A stretch of DNA of 64,000 nucleotides from Klenkia marina. GTDB lineage: Bacteria > Actinomycetota > Actinomycetes > Mycobacteriales > Geodermatophilaceae. The notes below the pieces were generated by a model that made no database searches, was not told where the DNA came from, and saw only the letters and a list, made by a program, of their open reading frames with translations. The stretch covers positions 1 through 64,000 of the forward strand of contig NZ_FMUH01000005.1 of NCBI RefSeq assembly GCF_900101025.1, written 5' to 3'. Numbering within the stretch: the first letter of the stretch is position 1; every line of letters starts with the position of its first letter. This document shows positions 51,382 to 58,809 of this stretch, in pieces. The position numbers and the translations under genes were made by a program.

Positions 51382-52617
51382 TCAGCTGACCCGCTCGAAC
51401 ACCGCCGCCAGGCCCTGCCCGCCGCCGATGCACATCGTCTCCAGCGCGTAGCGGCCCTCCCGGCGGCGCAGCTCGTGCGCCATCGTGGCCAGGATCCGGG
51501 CGCCGGTGGCGCCCACCGGGTGGCCCAGCGAGATGCCCGACCCGTTGACGTTCACCCGCTCCCGGTCGGCGTCGGTGAGCTGCCCCGACGACTCCCACGC
51601 CGCCAGGCAGGCCAGCACCTGGCTGGCGAAGGCCTCGTTGAGCTCGACCAGGTCCATGTCGGCCAGCGTCAGGCCGGTGCGGGCCAGCGCCGCGGCGACC
51701 GCGGGCACCGGGCCGATGCCCATCGTCTCCGGCGCCACCCCGGCCACGGCCCAGCCGCGCAGCGTCAGGAACGGGTCCCAGCCGCGGCGGTCGGCCTCGG
51801 CGCGGGTGGTGACCAGGCACATCGCGGCGCCGTCGTTCTGGCCCGAGGCGTTGCCGGCGGTCACGGTGGCCGCGGGGTCGACCCGGGCCATCACCGGGCG
51901 CAGCGCGGCCAGGTCCTCCATCGTCGTCCCCGGCCGGGGGTGCTCGTCCTCGGTCACGGTGCGGGCCGGCGCCTTCCGGGTGCCGGGCACCTCGACGCCG
52001 ACCACCTCGTCGGCGAACCGGCCCTCGGCGACGGCCGCACCCGCCCGCTGCTGGGAGCGCAGCGCCCAGGCGTCCTGCGACAACCGGTCCACGTCGTGGT
52101 CGCGGCGTACGTTCTCCGCGGTCTCCAGCATGCCGCCGGGGACCGGGTGGTGGAGGCCGCCGGCGGTCTCGCGGGCCCGGGCCAACCGGTCGTGCAGCAT
52201 CGTGCCGTCGCCGCGGACGCCGGTGCGCAGGCCCAGCGCGTAGTGCTCGACCTGGCTCATCGACTCCACGCCGCCGGCCACCACCGTGGCCGCCGCGCCG
52301 GTGGCCACCTGCATGCAGGCGTAGAGCACCGCCTGCAGCCCCGACCCGCAGCGCCGGTCGACCTGCAGCCCGGGCACACCGGTGCCCAGGCCGGCGTCCA
52401 GCGCCGCGATGCGGCCGATGGCCGGGGCCTCGCCGTTGGGGTAGCACTGCCCGAGCACGACGTCGTCCACGTCGCCCTCCCCGAGCCCGTTGCGGGCGGC
52501 GAGCTCGCGCAGCACGGTGGCGGCGAGCGAGGCGGCGGTCAGCCCGGCGAACACGCCGCCGAAGCGGCCGACCGGGGTGCGCAGCGGAGAGCAGATGACG
52601 ACGTCGTCGAGACTCAT
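51382..52617 (-). CDS. Thiolase (acetyl-CoA C-acyltransferase)
   Basis: The 411-aa thiolase has the acylated Cys90 (LQVDRRCGSGLQAVL), the His in NGSGISLGHPVGATGARI, and the second Cys in ETMCIGGGQGLAAVF. It could be the 3-oxoadipyl-CoA thiolase (PcaF role) finishing the pathway, since it lies in the island beside the cat genes. Its composition is nearer to the chromosomal genes and it is outside the main operon. It converges with the IclR gene. Confidence 0.88.
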   Translation of the reverse strand: MSLDDVVICSPLRTPVGRFGGVFAGLTAASLAATVLRELAARNGLGEGDVDDVVLGQCYPNGEAPAIGRIAALDAGLGTGVPGLQVDRRCGSGLQAVLYACMQVATGAAATVVAGGVESMSQVEHYALGLRTGVRGDGTMLHDRLARARETAGGLHHPVPGGMLETAENVRRDHDVDRLSQDAWALRSQQRAGAAVAEGRFADEVVGVEVPGTRKAPARTVTEDEHPRPGTTMEDLAALRPVMARVDPAATVTAGNASGQNDGAAMCLVTTRAEADRRGWDPFLTLRGWAVAGVAPETMGIGPVPAVAAALARTGLTLADMDLVELNEAFASQVLACLAAWESSGQLTDADRERVNVNGSGISLGHPVGATGARILATMAHELRRREGRYALETMCIGGGQGLAAVFERVS

Positions 52618-52735
52618 GACCGGAGATGGTGCGCTACGGCTGTTGCGTGGCTGCGGTCAGCCGGGGTCTGCAGCCCAAGGTCGGCCCGGCCCTAGCGTGT
52701 CCGCTGACCAACATCAGCGTGCTGCCGCGATCCTT

Positions 52736-52848
52736 AAACCCCCGTTTGTGAGCCGCTGGACGGATGTTCGGATGACTCCGACAAACCGCAGCTCAGGACG
52801 CCCAGGCGGTGACCGAAACCCGTTCCGGAATCAACGGACCACAAACCC
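52736..52848 (+). repeat. Module-junction repeat, diverged copy C
   Basis: Blocks of copy A recur in order: AAACCCCCGT (52736-52745), ACGGAT, and AACCCGTTCCG (52817-52827). A further CACAAACCC follows at 52840-52848. They are spread out as if two partial tandem copies had merged. The similarity is weaker than between A and B. Confidence 0.45.
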
Positions 52849-52937
52849 ATCTCGCGTGAGTTGTGAAACGACAACGCTGTGGCCTCTGCCGGCCTTCGAA
52901 GCGGCGGAGATGGTGACGGACTCCGCGGAGTAGCGGG

Positions 52938-53042
52938 GTGGCCACGAGCGACGGGGAGCGGGTGCCGCTGGCCGAGGTCAGGGATGAACTCACCGCAAGA
53001 CCGGAGCGCCGTGGTCGATCTCGGTGCTCGGTGGCTGGCTGA
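52938..53042 (+). pseudogene. Remnant of a Phd/YefM-type antitoxin
   Basis: GTG at 52938 reads VATSDGERVPLAEVRDELTA, which matches the start of Phd-type antitoxins (xxxLAEVRxxLSxxV). The frame then runs into unrelated residues and stops after 34 codons. The rest of the antitoxin, about 50 codons, is gone, and toxin sequence follows at once. Confidence 0.55.
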
Positions 53043-53197
53043 CGTCCGTGGCCGGCGGTTGCGACCACATTGGTGGGGGGCAGACGGCTTGGCGCATCCG
53101 GGTGGGGGACTACCGAGCGATCTACGACGTCCTAGACGAGGCGCTCGTCGTGACCGTCGTACGAGCAGGGCATCGCCGGGAGATCCACGACCGATAG
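53011..53197 (+). pseudogene. Frameshifted RelE/ParE toxin remnant
   Basis: One frame ends with AWRIRVGDYRAIYDVLDEAL, then VVTVVRAGHRREIHDR and TAG at 53195. This is the conserved C-terminal half of RelE toxins. The preceding part (ARWLADVRGRRLRP, like ALADDPRPPGC) is in another frame, so a frameshift splits the gene. The N-terminal half is missing. It lies 144 bp from the right attachment core. Confidence 0.75.
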
Positions 53198-53210
53198 CTG
53201 GCCATGTCCA

Positions 53211-53240
53211 CCGGTGTAGCAACCGGTGTAGCAACGCGGG
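53211..53240 (+). repeat. Tandem end motifs near the right attachment site
   Basis: CCGGTGTAGCAA is present twice head to tail (53211-53222 and 53223-53234). The second copy runs on as GTGTAGCAACGCGGG, identical to 30406-30420 at the left end. Short direct repeats near an attachment core are typical of integrase arm sites. Confidence 0.6.
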
Positions 53241-53340
53241 ACGGACGACGACCGTCCGTCGCGGATGACCACGAACGCCGAACCGCGCTGACCAGCGCAA
53301 ACAGCACGTGGGCGGACAGCGGCGAACCCCACCGAGCAAG

Positions 53341-53386
53341 CTGGGGGTCAAGGGGTCGCAGGTTCAAATCCTGTCAGCCCGACAGA
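53341..53386 (+). repeat. Right attachment repeat (attR core)
   Basis: This is a 46-bp exact copy of 30305-30350, the 3' part of tRNA-Pro, without the 5' half of the tRNA. It marks the right end of the island. It is not a functional tRNA. Confidence 0.92.
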
Positions 53387-53398
53387 GAACGCGCGGCA

Positions 53399-53427
53399 GG
53401 CGGGTCGTCCGACTAGGACGGCCCGCC
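53399..53427 (+). terminator. Original tRNA-Pro terminator displaced by the island
   Basis: GGCGGGTCGTCC (53399-53410) pairs with GGACGGCCCGCC (53416-53427), with one G-U pair, and TGTTG follows. It closely resembles the hairpin after the intact tRNA (30367-30395). It probably ended the tRNA transcript before the island entered. Confidence 0.7.
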
Positions 53428-53429
53428 TG

Positions 53430-53798
53430 TTGCGTCTCCACGGCCACCGGGTGTCGAGGCCTCCTGGATCTGCTGTTCGCCCCGGCGGCTTCCTGGCCAA
53501 CCCGAACGGCGGCACAGACGCCGCTACGCTGGTCCAGGACATCGAACGGGACGTCGTGCCGCACCTCGAGGGTTCGGACCATCCGGCTTCGGCCAACCAC
53601 ACCACGGTGACCTTCGACGACCAGGACGGCAGCGTGGGGGAGAACCACAGCTCGTCCAACGGGCACTCCCAAGCCGCTGCAGCTCTGGACCAGAGCACCG
53701 ATCCTTCGGTCACCGCCTACCTGAACAGTGCCTCAGCCTTCTTCCCCGGCTCCGACGCCGAACCAGCCGTGCAGGCCCACGAACTGGACCGCCGATGA
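53430..53798 (+). CDS. Hypothetical protein, possibly 5'-truncated
   Basis: This frame keeps high third-position GC and ends with an ATGA overlap onto the lipoprotein gene, which argues for coding. The polar product includes LVQDIERDVVPHLEGSDHPA and VTAYLNSASAFFPGSDAEPA and matches no known family. The first possible start is a TTG right at the terminator, so the true start is unclear (a GTG at 53451 is an option), and the 5' end may have been lost. Confidence 0.4.
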   Translation: MRLHGHRVSRPPGSAVRPGGFLANPNGGTDAATLVQDIERDVVPHLEGSDHPASANHTTVTFDDQDGSVGENHSSSNGHSQAAAALDQSTDPSVTAYLNSASAFFPGSDAEPAVQAHELDRR

Positions 53799-54097
53799 CC
53801 CCGCCCCCGCACGTCGGCGCCCCCAGCTCCCGCCCCCGCGTGGGCCGTCGAGGCCTGTGCCCCGCCCTGGGAGTGGCTGGTCTGTGCGTGGTGGCGCTGC
53901 TGTCGGGCTGCGCGTCGTCCCGTTCCGCCGGTGACGACGACACCGGTGCCGTCGCCGTCGAGGAGGCGGCCGACCTGCCGGAGCAGTTCGAGCAGCTGCC
54001 CGGGGTCACGTCGGCGTCGGTGGAGTTCCAGGACGACATCACCGTCCAGGCGCAGCTGCAGGCCGACGTCACCGACCGGTGGGGGGAGCGGCCCTGA
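53795..54097 (+). CDS. Small putative lipoprotein
   Basis: The 100-aa protein has an Arg-rich start, a hydrophobic stretch, and a lipobox: VAGLCVVALLSGCASSRSAG, with lipidation at the Cys of LSGC. The mature part contains LPEQFEQLPGVTSASVEFQD, a compact pattern without a recognised family. It is likely attached to the outer face of the membrane. ATG overlaps the previous stop. Confidence 0.65.
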   Translation: MTPPPHVGAPSSRPRVGRRGLCPALGVAGLCVVALLSGCASSRSAGDDDTGAVAVEEAADLPEQFEQLPGVTSASVEFQDDITVQAQLQADVTDRWGERP

Positions 54098-54177
54098 CCT
54101 CCCCAGACACCGGTGTGGTGGGCGTGTCCTCCGTGGCCGTCGTCCCCGTCCTCTCCCTCGTGGCCCAGGAGGCCGAC

Positions 54178-55332
54178 GTGCACGTGCTCATCGCCCCCGA
54201 CTCGTTCAAGGAGAGCCTCACGAGCCCTGAGGCCGCCGCCGCGATGCAGGAGGGCTGGCTGCGCGGGGCCCCCGGCAGCACCTGCCGGACGGCGCCGCTC
54301 GCCGACGGCGGGGAAGGCACGGTGCAGGCCCTGGTCGCCGCGACCGGTGGACGCACCGAGCGCTGCGAGGTCACCGGGCCGCTCGGTGAGCCCGTCAGCG
54401 CCGAGTTCGGGGTCCTCGGCGGTCCCGGGCCGCGCTCCGCCGTCGTCGAGGTGGCGGCGGCCTCCGGCCTCGCCCTGGTGCCGCGGCACCGCCGGGACGC
54501 ACTGCGCGCGACGTCCACCGGGACCGGCGAGCTCATCGCCGCCGCGCTCGACCTCGGCGTGGACCGGGTCGTGCTGGGGCTCGGCGGCAGCGCCACGACC
54601 GACGGCGGCGCCGGGATGCTCCGTGCACTGGGTGCCCGCCTGCTCGACGAGCGGGGCGAGGAGGTCCACGGCGGCGGCGGTGACCTGGGGCGGGTCGTCG
54701 GCGTCGACACGTCCGGGCTCCACCCGGGGCTGGCCACCTGCGAGGTGGTCGCGGCCTGCGACGTGGACAACCCGCTGTGCGGTCCGCGCGGCGCCGCCGC
54801 CGTCTACGGTCCGCAGAAGGGAGCCGACGGCGACGCCGTCGCACTGCTCGACGGGCACCTGGCGAGCTTCGCCCGGGTGGTCGCGGCCCAGCTCCCCGAC
54901 GCCGACCCGGACGCCCCGGGCACGGGCGCAGCCGGGGGCATCGGCTTCGCGGTGCTCACCCTGCTCGGCGGATCCCTGCGGCCAGGCTTCGAGCTCGTCT
55001 CCGAGGCCGTCGGGCTGGGCCGCCTGGTGGACGAGGCCGACCTGGTCCTCACGGGGGAGGGCCGGCTGGACGCGCAGTCACTGGCGGGCAAGACCCCGGT
55101 GGGCGTGCTGCGCCTGGCGCGCGCCCGCGGCGTGCCGGTGATCGCGATCGGCGGCTCGCTCGGCGACGACGTCGACCAGCTCGTCGACGCGGGCATGACC
55201 GCCGTGGTGAGCTGCATCCCCGGCGTCGTCGACCACCAGCAGGCGATGGCCGGTGCCTATGCCAACGTCGCGCGGACGACCGCTGCGCTCGCCGCGGTGT
55301 GGGTGGCTGCGCGTCGGTCCGGCGAACGCTGA
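54178..55332 (+). CDS. Glycerate kinase (GarK/GlxK family)
   Basis: The 384-aa enzyme phosphorylates glycerate. It has the family start LIAPDSFKESLTSPEAAAAM, then PLADGGEGTVQALVAATGG, GLGGSATTDGGAGMLRALGA, VACDVDNPLCGP-type VAACDVDNPLCGPRGAAAVY and LTGEGRLDAQSLAGKTPVGV. GTG at 54178 is chosen for AGGAGG five bases upstream; the upstream in-frame extension is not conserved in character. After it, 55333-55514 holds nothing recognisable. Confidence 0.93.
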   Translation: MHVLIAPDSFKESLTSPEAAAAMQEGWLRGAPGSTCRTAPLADGGEGTVQALVAATGGRTERCEVTGPLGEPVSAEFGVLGGPGPRSAVVEVAAASGLALVPRHRRDALRATSTGTGELIAAALDLGVDRVVLGLGGSATTDGGAGMLRALGARLLDERGEEVHGGGGDLGRVVGVDTSGLHPGLATCEVVAACDVDNPLCGPRGAAAVYGPQKGADGDAVALLDGHLASFARVVAAQLPDADPDAPGTGAAGGIGFAVLTLLGGSLRPGFELVSEAVGLGRLVDEADLVLTGEGRLDAQSLAGKTPVGVLRLARARGVPVIAIGGSLGDDVDQLVDAGMTAVVSCIPGVVDHQQAMAGAYANVARTTAALAAVWVAARRSGER

Positions 55333-55514
55333 CCCGAGCCGCGAGCGGCAGCCGGCAAGGCATCCTCGAGCTACGGCGACCCTGTCCACGCGCTCGCCGT
55401 CGGCAACCACGAGGCCTGGTCCAGCATCCCGTCGGGGGCGGGCAGCGCTGACCGTCGAGCGGCTGCCGATCTCGGCGGGGAGGTCCCCCGGCGTGGGCGG
55501 TCGGGACGACGCCC

Positions 55515-56570
55515 TCAGGGCCGCGCCGCTTCGGCGGTGGGGTCGTTGAGGGCGCCGCAGCGGCGGCACCGCAGTCGCGGGGTCGAGCTCGGCAGGAGGG
55601 TGGGGACGTGGTCCCGGGCCAGCACCAGGTCGCAGCGGCCGCACGCCAGGTCGTGGCCCGGGTGCGGGCCGCGGGGGAGCGAGGTGCGCACCCCGCGCGC
55701 TGGGTGCGCCGAGGGGTCGGCCGAGGTTGGGTGGGTGACGAGGCGGTGGCGGGTGCCGGCGAGCTCGGGCACGGTCGAGGTGCCGGATCCGGGTGTGATG
55801 GGCTCGTCGAGCGGGCGCCCGGTCAGGTCGGTCGGCCGCCGGGAGAGCGGCGCAGGGTCCACCGGGGCCGGGTGCCCGGCGAGCACCGCCGTGGCGGCGC
55901 GTTCGAGGTCCTGCCCGGAGGCGAATGCCCGGGCGCGCAGCTGGGCCAGGGCGTCGCTGCTGGTGAGACCGTCCCGCATGCGCAGGCACCCGACGGCCTG
56001 CCACACGGTCAGGCGGTCCTGGACGGCCGGGGTGTCCAACCACGTCGCCAGGCCCGCATCCCGGTCCTCCGGCCCGGTGCTGTCGCCGAGGTCGGCGGCG
56101 GTGACCGTCTCCAGGGCTGCGGCCCACTCGGCCAGCGCTCCCGGCGACACCGACCGGGCCCCGTCCCCATCGCGCCAGTACAGGTCGACGGCGAGCGCCG
56201 CGGTGGTCGCACCGCGCAGGGGCACGGCCACGACCGACCGGAACGGGGTGTGCGCGGCGAGCTCCACCCAGTAGACCGGCCACCGCCGGGCCAGGTCGGC
56301 GGCGGTGGCGACGACCAGCGACCGGGACCGGTGGGCCTGCAGGCACGGTCCGTCGCCGAGGGTGAACTGCAGGAGCTCGGCGGCCTGGCTGTCGGCGTCG
56401 CTGCACCCGACCGGCATCCGCTGGTCGGTCCCGAACGAGACGGTCACGCCGGCCCCGTCCACGGGCAGCACGTCCAGGCAGGCGGCCGCGAGCAGGTCGG
56501 GGACGTGGTCGTCGTCCGAACGGCCTGCGAGCGCGGTGGCCAGGCGGTCGGCGAGGCTCGGGGAGGACAT
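55515..56570 (-). CDS. GAF-ANTAR regulator with C-terminal zinc ribbon
   Basis: The 351-aa protein has a GAF domain at 1-155 (LPVDGAGVTVSFGTDQRMPV, FTLGDGPCLQAHRSRSLVVA). An ANTAR RNA-binding domain follows at about 180-232 (VWQAVGCLRMRDGLTSSDAL), and two CxxC pairs lie near the end (Cys310/313 and Cys335/338: ACGRCDLVL and LRCRRCGALN). ANTAR proteins antiterminate by binding RNA stem-loops. A zinc ribbon on such a protein is unusual. The ATG at 56570 has no clear ribosome site. Confidence 0.82.
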   Translation of the reverse strand: MSSPSLADRLATALAGRSDDDHVPDLLAAACLDVLPVDGAGVTVSFGTDQRMPVGCSDADSQAAELLQFTLGDGPCLQAHRSRSLVVATAADLARRWPVYWVELAAHTPFRSVVAVPLRGATTAALAVDLYWRDGDGARSVSPGALAEWAAALETVTAADLGDSTGPEDRDAGLATWLDTPAVQDRLTVWQAVGCLRMRDGLTSSDALAQLRARAFASGQDLERAATAVLAGHPAPVDPAPLSRRPTDLTGRPLDEPITPGSGTSTVPELAGTRHRLVTHPTSADPSAHPARGVRTSLPRGPHPGHDLACGRCDLVLARDHVPTLLPSSTPRLRCRRCGALNDPTAEAARP

Positions 56571-56761
56571 CTGCGGAGGACACCACCGGGTGGGTCGTGG
56601 CGGCGTGCGCGGGGACGTCCTCGGTGGGTACGCGCCCGGCCGGCGCCGGTTCGTGGGCCCGGGGTCGGACCCGTACGTGCTCCTGTTGCCGCGTCGCGCG
56701 CGGATCATGCATGCAGGATCGTGCGGCCGGGCCCGGCGGGACCGCGCGGGCACGGGCGAGG

Positions 56762-58621
56762 TCAGGCGCGGGGGTCCGGGGCCGGGGGCAGGCCGTCGGG
56801 GACGCGATTGGGCCCGGCCTCCGGTGGGCGGGGTCGGTCCTGGGGGTGCAGCCGGACGGCGACCAGGGCGATGTCGTCGTCGGGGTGGCCGTCGACCATG
56901 CGGCCCAGGACCGAGTCGACCAGGTCGGCGAGGTCCTCCCGGGCGTGGTCGGCGAGGACCTGGAGCAGCCGGTCGGTCCCGGCGTCGAGGTCCTGGTCGC
57001 GCCGCTCGACGAGGCCGTCGGTGTGGAGCAGCACCGTCGCGTCGCGGGCCAGCAGGGTGACGTGCTCGTGCCGGACGCTGACGGCGTCGACACCCAGCAG
57101 CAGGTCGGCGCGCGCGGCGGTCAGGGTGCGCACGGTGCCGTCGGGGTCCACGACGACGGGCGGCGGGTGCCCGGCGTTGGCCCACACCATCCGGGTCACA
57201 CCGCGCTCGACCTCGTCGGCGTCCTGCTCGAACCGGGCGACCGCGGCGGTGACCAGACTGGTGATCCCCAGCAGCTGCATGGAGCTGTCCAGCCCCCGGA
57301 GCACCTCGGCCGGCCCGGCGTCGGAGTAGGTGGCGATGCCGCGCAGCAGACCCCGCAGCTGACCCATCGTGGCGGCCGCGTCGGTGTCGTGGCCGGCGAC
57401 GTCGCCGATCACCAGCATCGTCGTCCCGCCGGGCTGGAAGAACGCGTCGTACCAGTCGCCACCGACCTGGGCGGCGTGCGAGGACGGCAGGTAGCGGACG
57501 ACGACCTCGGCGTGGTCGGGCTCGGGCGGCTCGGTGAGCAGGCTGCGCTGCAGGATCTCGGCCACGGCCCGGCTGCTGGCCGCGCGTCGCCGCTCGGCCT
57601 GCAGGTCGTGCACCCGGGTCAAGGCCTGGGCGCACTGGGTGGCGAAGGCCTGGGCGGTCTCCACCTCGTCCGGGGTGAGCTGCCGTTCGCGGCGCCAGCT
57701 GGCCACCAGGGCGCCCAGCACCCGACCGCCGCTGCGCAGGGGGACGGCGAGCCAGGCCAGCTGACCGGTCAGGTCGTAGGTGGTGGCCATCCCCGGCGAC
57801 CAGGCCAACCCGTCGGCCCGGGTGCCCAGGGCGAGCGGCTGGTCGTGCTCGACGACCCAGGCAGCCGGCGCCGTGCTGGACAGCGGGACCTGGCGGAACT
57901 CGCGCTGCGCCGGCTCGCCCAGCGACGGGCTCAGGGACAGCCGGAGCACGCCTGCGTCGTCGTCGCGCATGGCCAGGGCCCCGCCGTCGGCGCCCAGCGC
58001 GGTCAGGCCGGTACCGGTGACGATGTGGGCGACGTCGTCGACGGTGGTGGCGGCGCTGAGCTGCAGGGTGACCTCGGCCAGCGCCGCCAGCCGCGTGGTG
58101 GCCGCCTCCCGCGCTGCCAGTGCCGACCGGAGCTCGTGGGTGCGGCCGAAGAGGTCGGCCTCGAGCTGGTCGATGCGCTGCCAGGTGGTCCGCCCCCCGG
58201 TGATCGCCTGCTCGCGTTCGGCGACGAACCGGGTGACGTCCTCGACCCGTTGCAGGACCCACGCCGACCCGCCGGCCACGTCGGGCACCGGCGCACTGAT
58301 CAGCGACCAGACCCGTTGGGCGTCCGTACCGGTCACCGGGTCGTACACGTCGTACCGGAAGAGCGGCAGCTGGTGGGGCAGGCCGGTGTCGCGGGCCTGC
58401 TCGAAGGACTGCTGCAGCGGATTGCTGCCGGCCTCGTCCAGCGCCGAGGACGCCGGCGGGAAGGCGTCGAAGACGTACCGGCCGACGAGGTCGTCGCGTT
58501 CGCGGCCGAGCAGGTGCAGGTAGGCGGCGTTGGCCTCCCGGATCACCAGGTCGGGCGACATCAGCAGGTAGGCGGTGGGCAGGGACTCGAAGACGGCTGC
58601 GAAGTCCAGCTCGACGGACAT
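56762..58621 (-). CDS. PAS-GAF-SpoIIE/PP2C phosphatase
   Basis: The 619-aa protein has a PAS domain (FESLPTAYLLMSPDLVIREA), a GAF domain (about 190-340), and a C-terminal RsbU/SpoIIE phosphatase (about 390-600). The phosphatase contains ILQRSLLTEPPEPDHAEVVV, QVGGDWYDAFFQPGG, LVIGDVAGHDTDAAATMGQL, LLHTDGLVERRDQDL and DDDIALVAVRL, so its metal-binding Asp residues are in place. It would dephosphorylate an anti-anti-sigma factor. GAGGAG lies six bases before ATG 58621. Confidence 0.9.
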   Translation of the reverse strand: MSVELDFAAVFESLPTAYLLMSPDLVIREANAAYLHLLGRERDDLVGRYVFDAFPPASSALDEAGSNPLQQSFEQARDTGLPHQLPLFRYDVYDPVTGTDAQRVWSLISAPVPDVAGGSAWVLQRVEDVTRFVAEREQAITGGRTTWQRIDQLEADLFGRTHELRSALAAREAATTRLAALAEVTLQLSAATTVDDVAHIVTGTGLTALGADGGALAMRDDDAGVLRLSLSPSLGEPAQREFRQVPLSSTAPAAWVVEHDQPLALGTRADGLAWSPGMATTYDLTGQLAWLAVPLRSGGRVLGALVASWRRERQLTPDEVETAQAFATQCAQALTRVHDLQAERRRAASSRAVAEILQRSLLTEPPEPDHAEVVVRYLPSSHAAQVGGDWYDAFFQPGGTTMLVIGDVAGHDTDAAATMGQLRGLLRGIATYSDAGPAEVLRGLDSSMQLLGITSLVTAAVARFEQDADEVERGVTRMVWANAGHPPPVVVDPDGTVRTLTAARADLLLGVDAVSVRHEHVTLLARDATVLLHTDGLVERRDQDLDAGTDRLLQVLADHAREDLADLVDSVLGRMVDGHPDDDIALVAVRLHPQDRPRPPEAGPNRVPDGLPPAPDPRA

Positions 58622-58809
58622 CGGGATCTCCTCGTCGTCGGCGACTCGTACGGCTGCCCGGGGGGCTCGGCGGCCCGGCGCGGGCGCCGGGTCCGGGCAG
58701 CGGCACCGGACAGGAGGTGGCGCCGATCTCGTCTGCACCGCTCACGACCTCAGCACATGGTGCAGGTAGGTCGCGCACGATCCGAGGCGGCGCCCTCCAG
58801 GGCCGGTCC

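Noticed and set aside
55515-58778. One very long minus-strand frame of 1087 codons
   Set aside because: The upstream two thirds is the shadow of the SpoIIE gene in another frame; only the GAF-ANTAR part from 56570 has domains.
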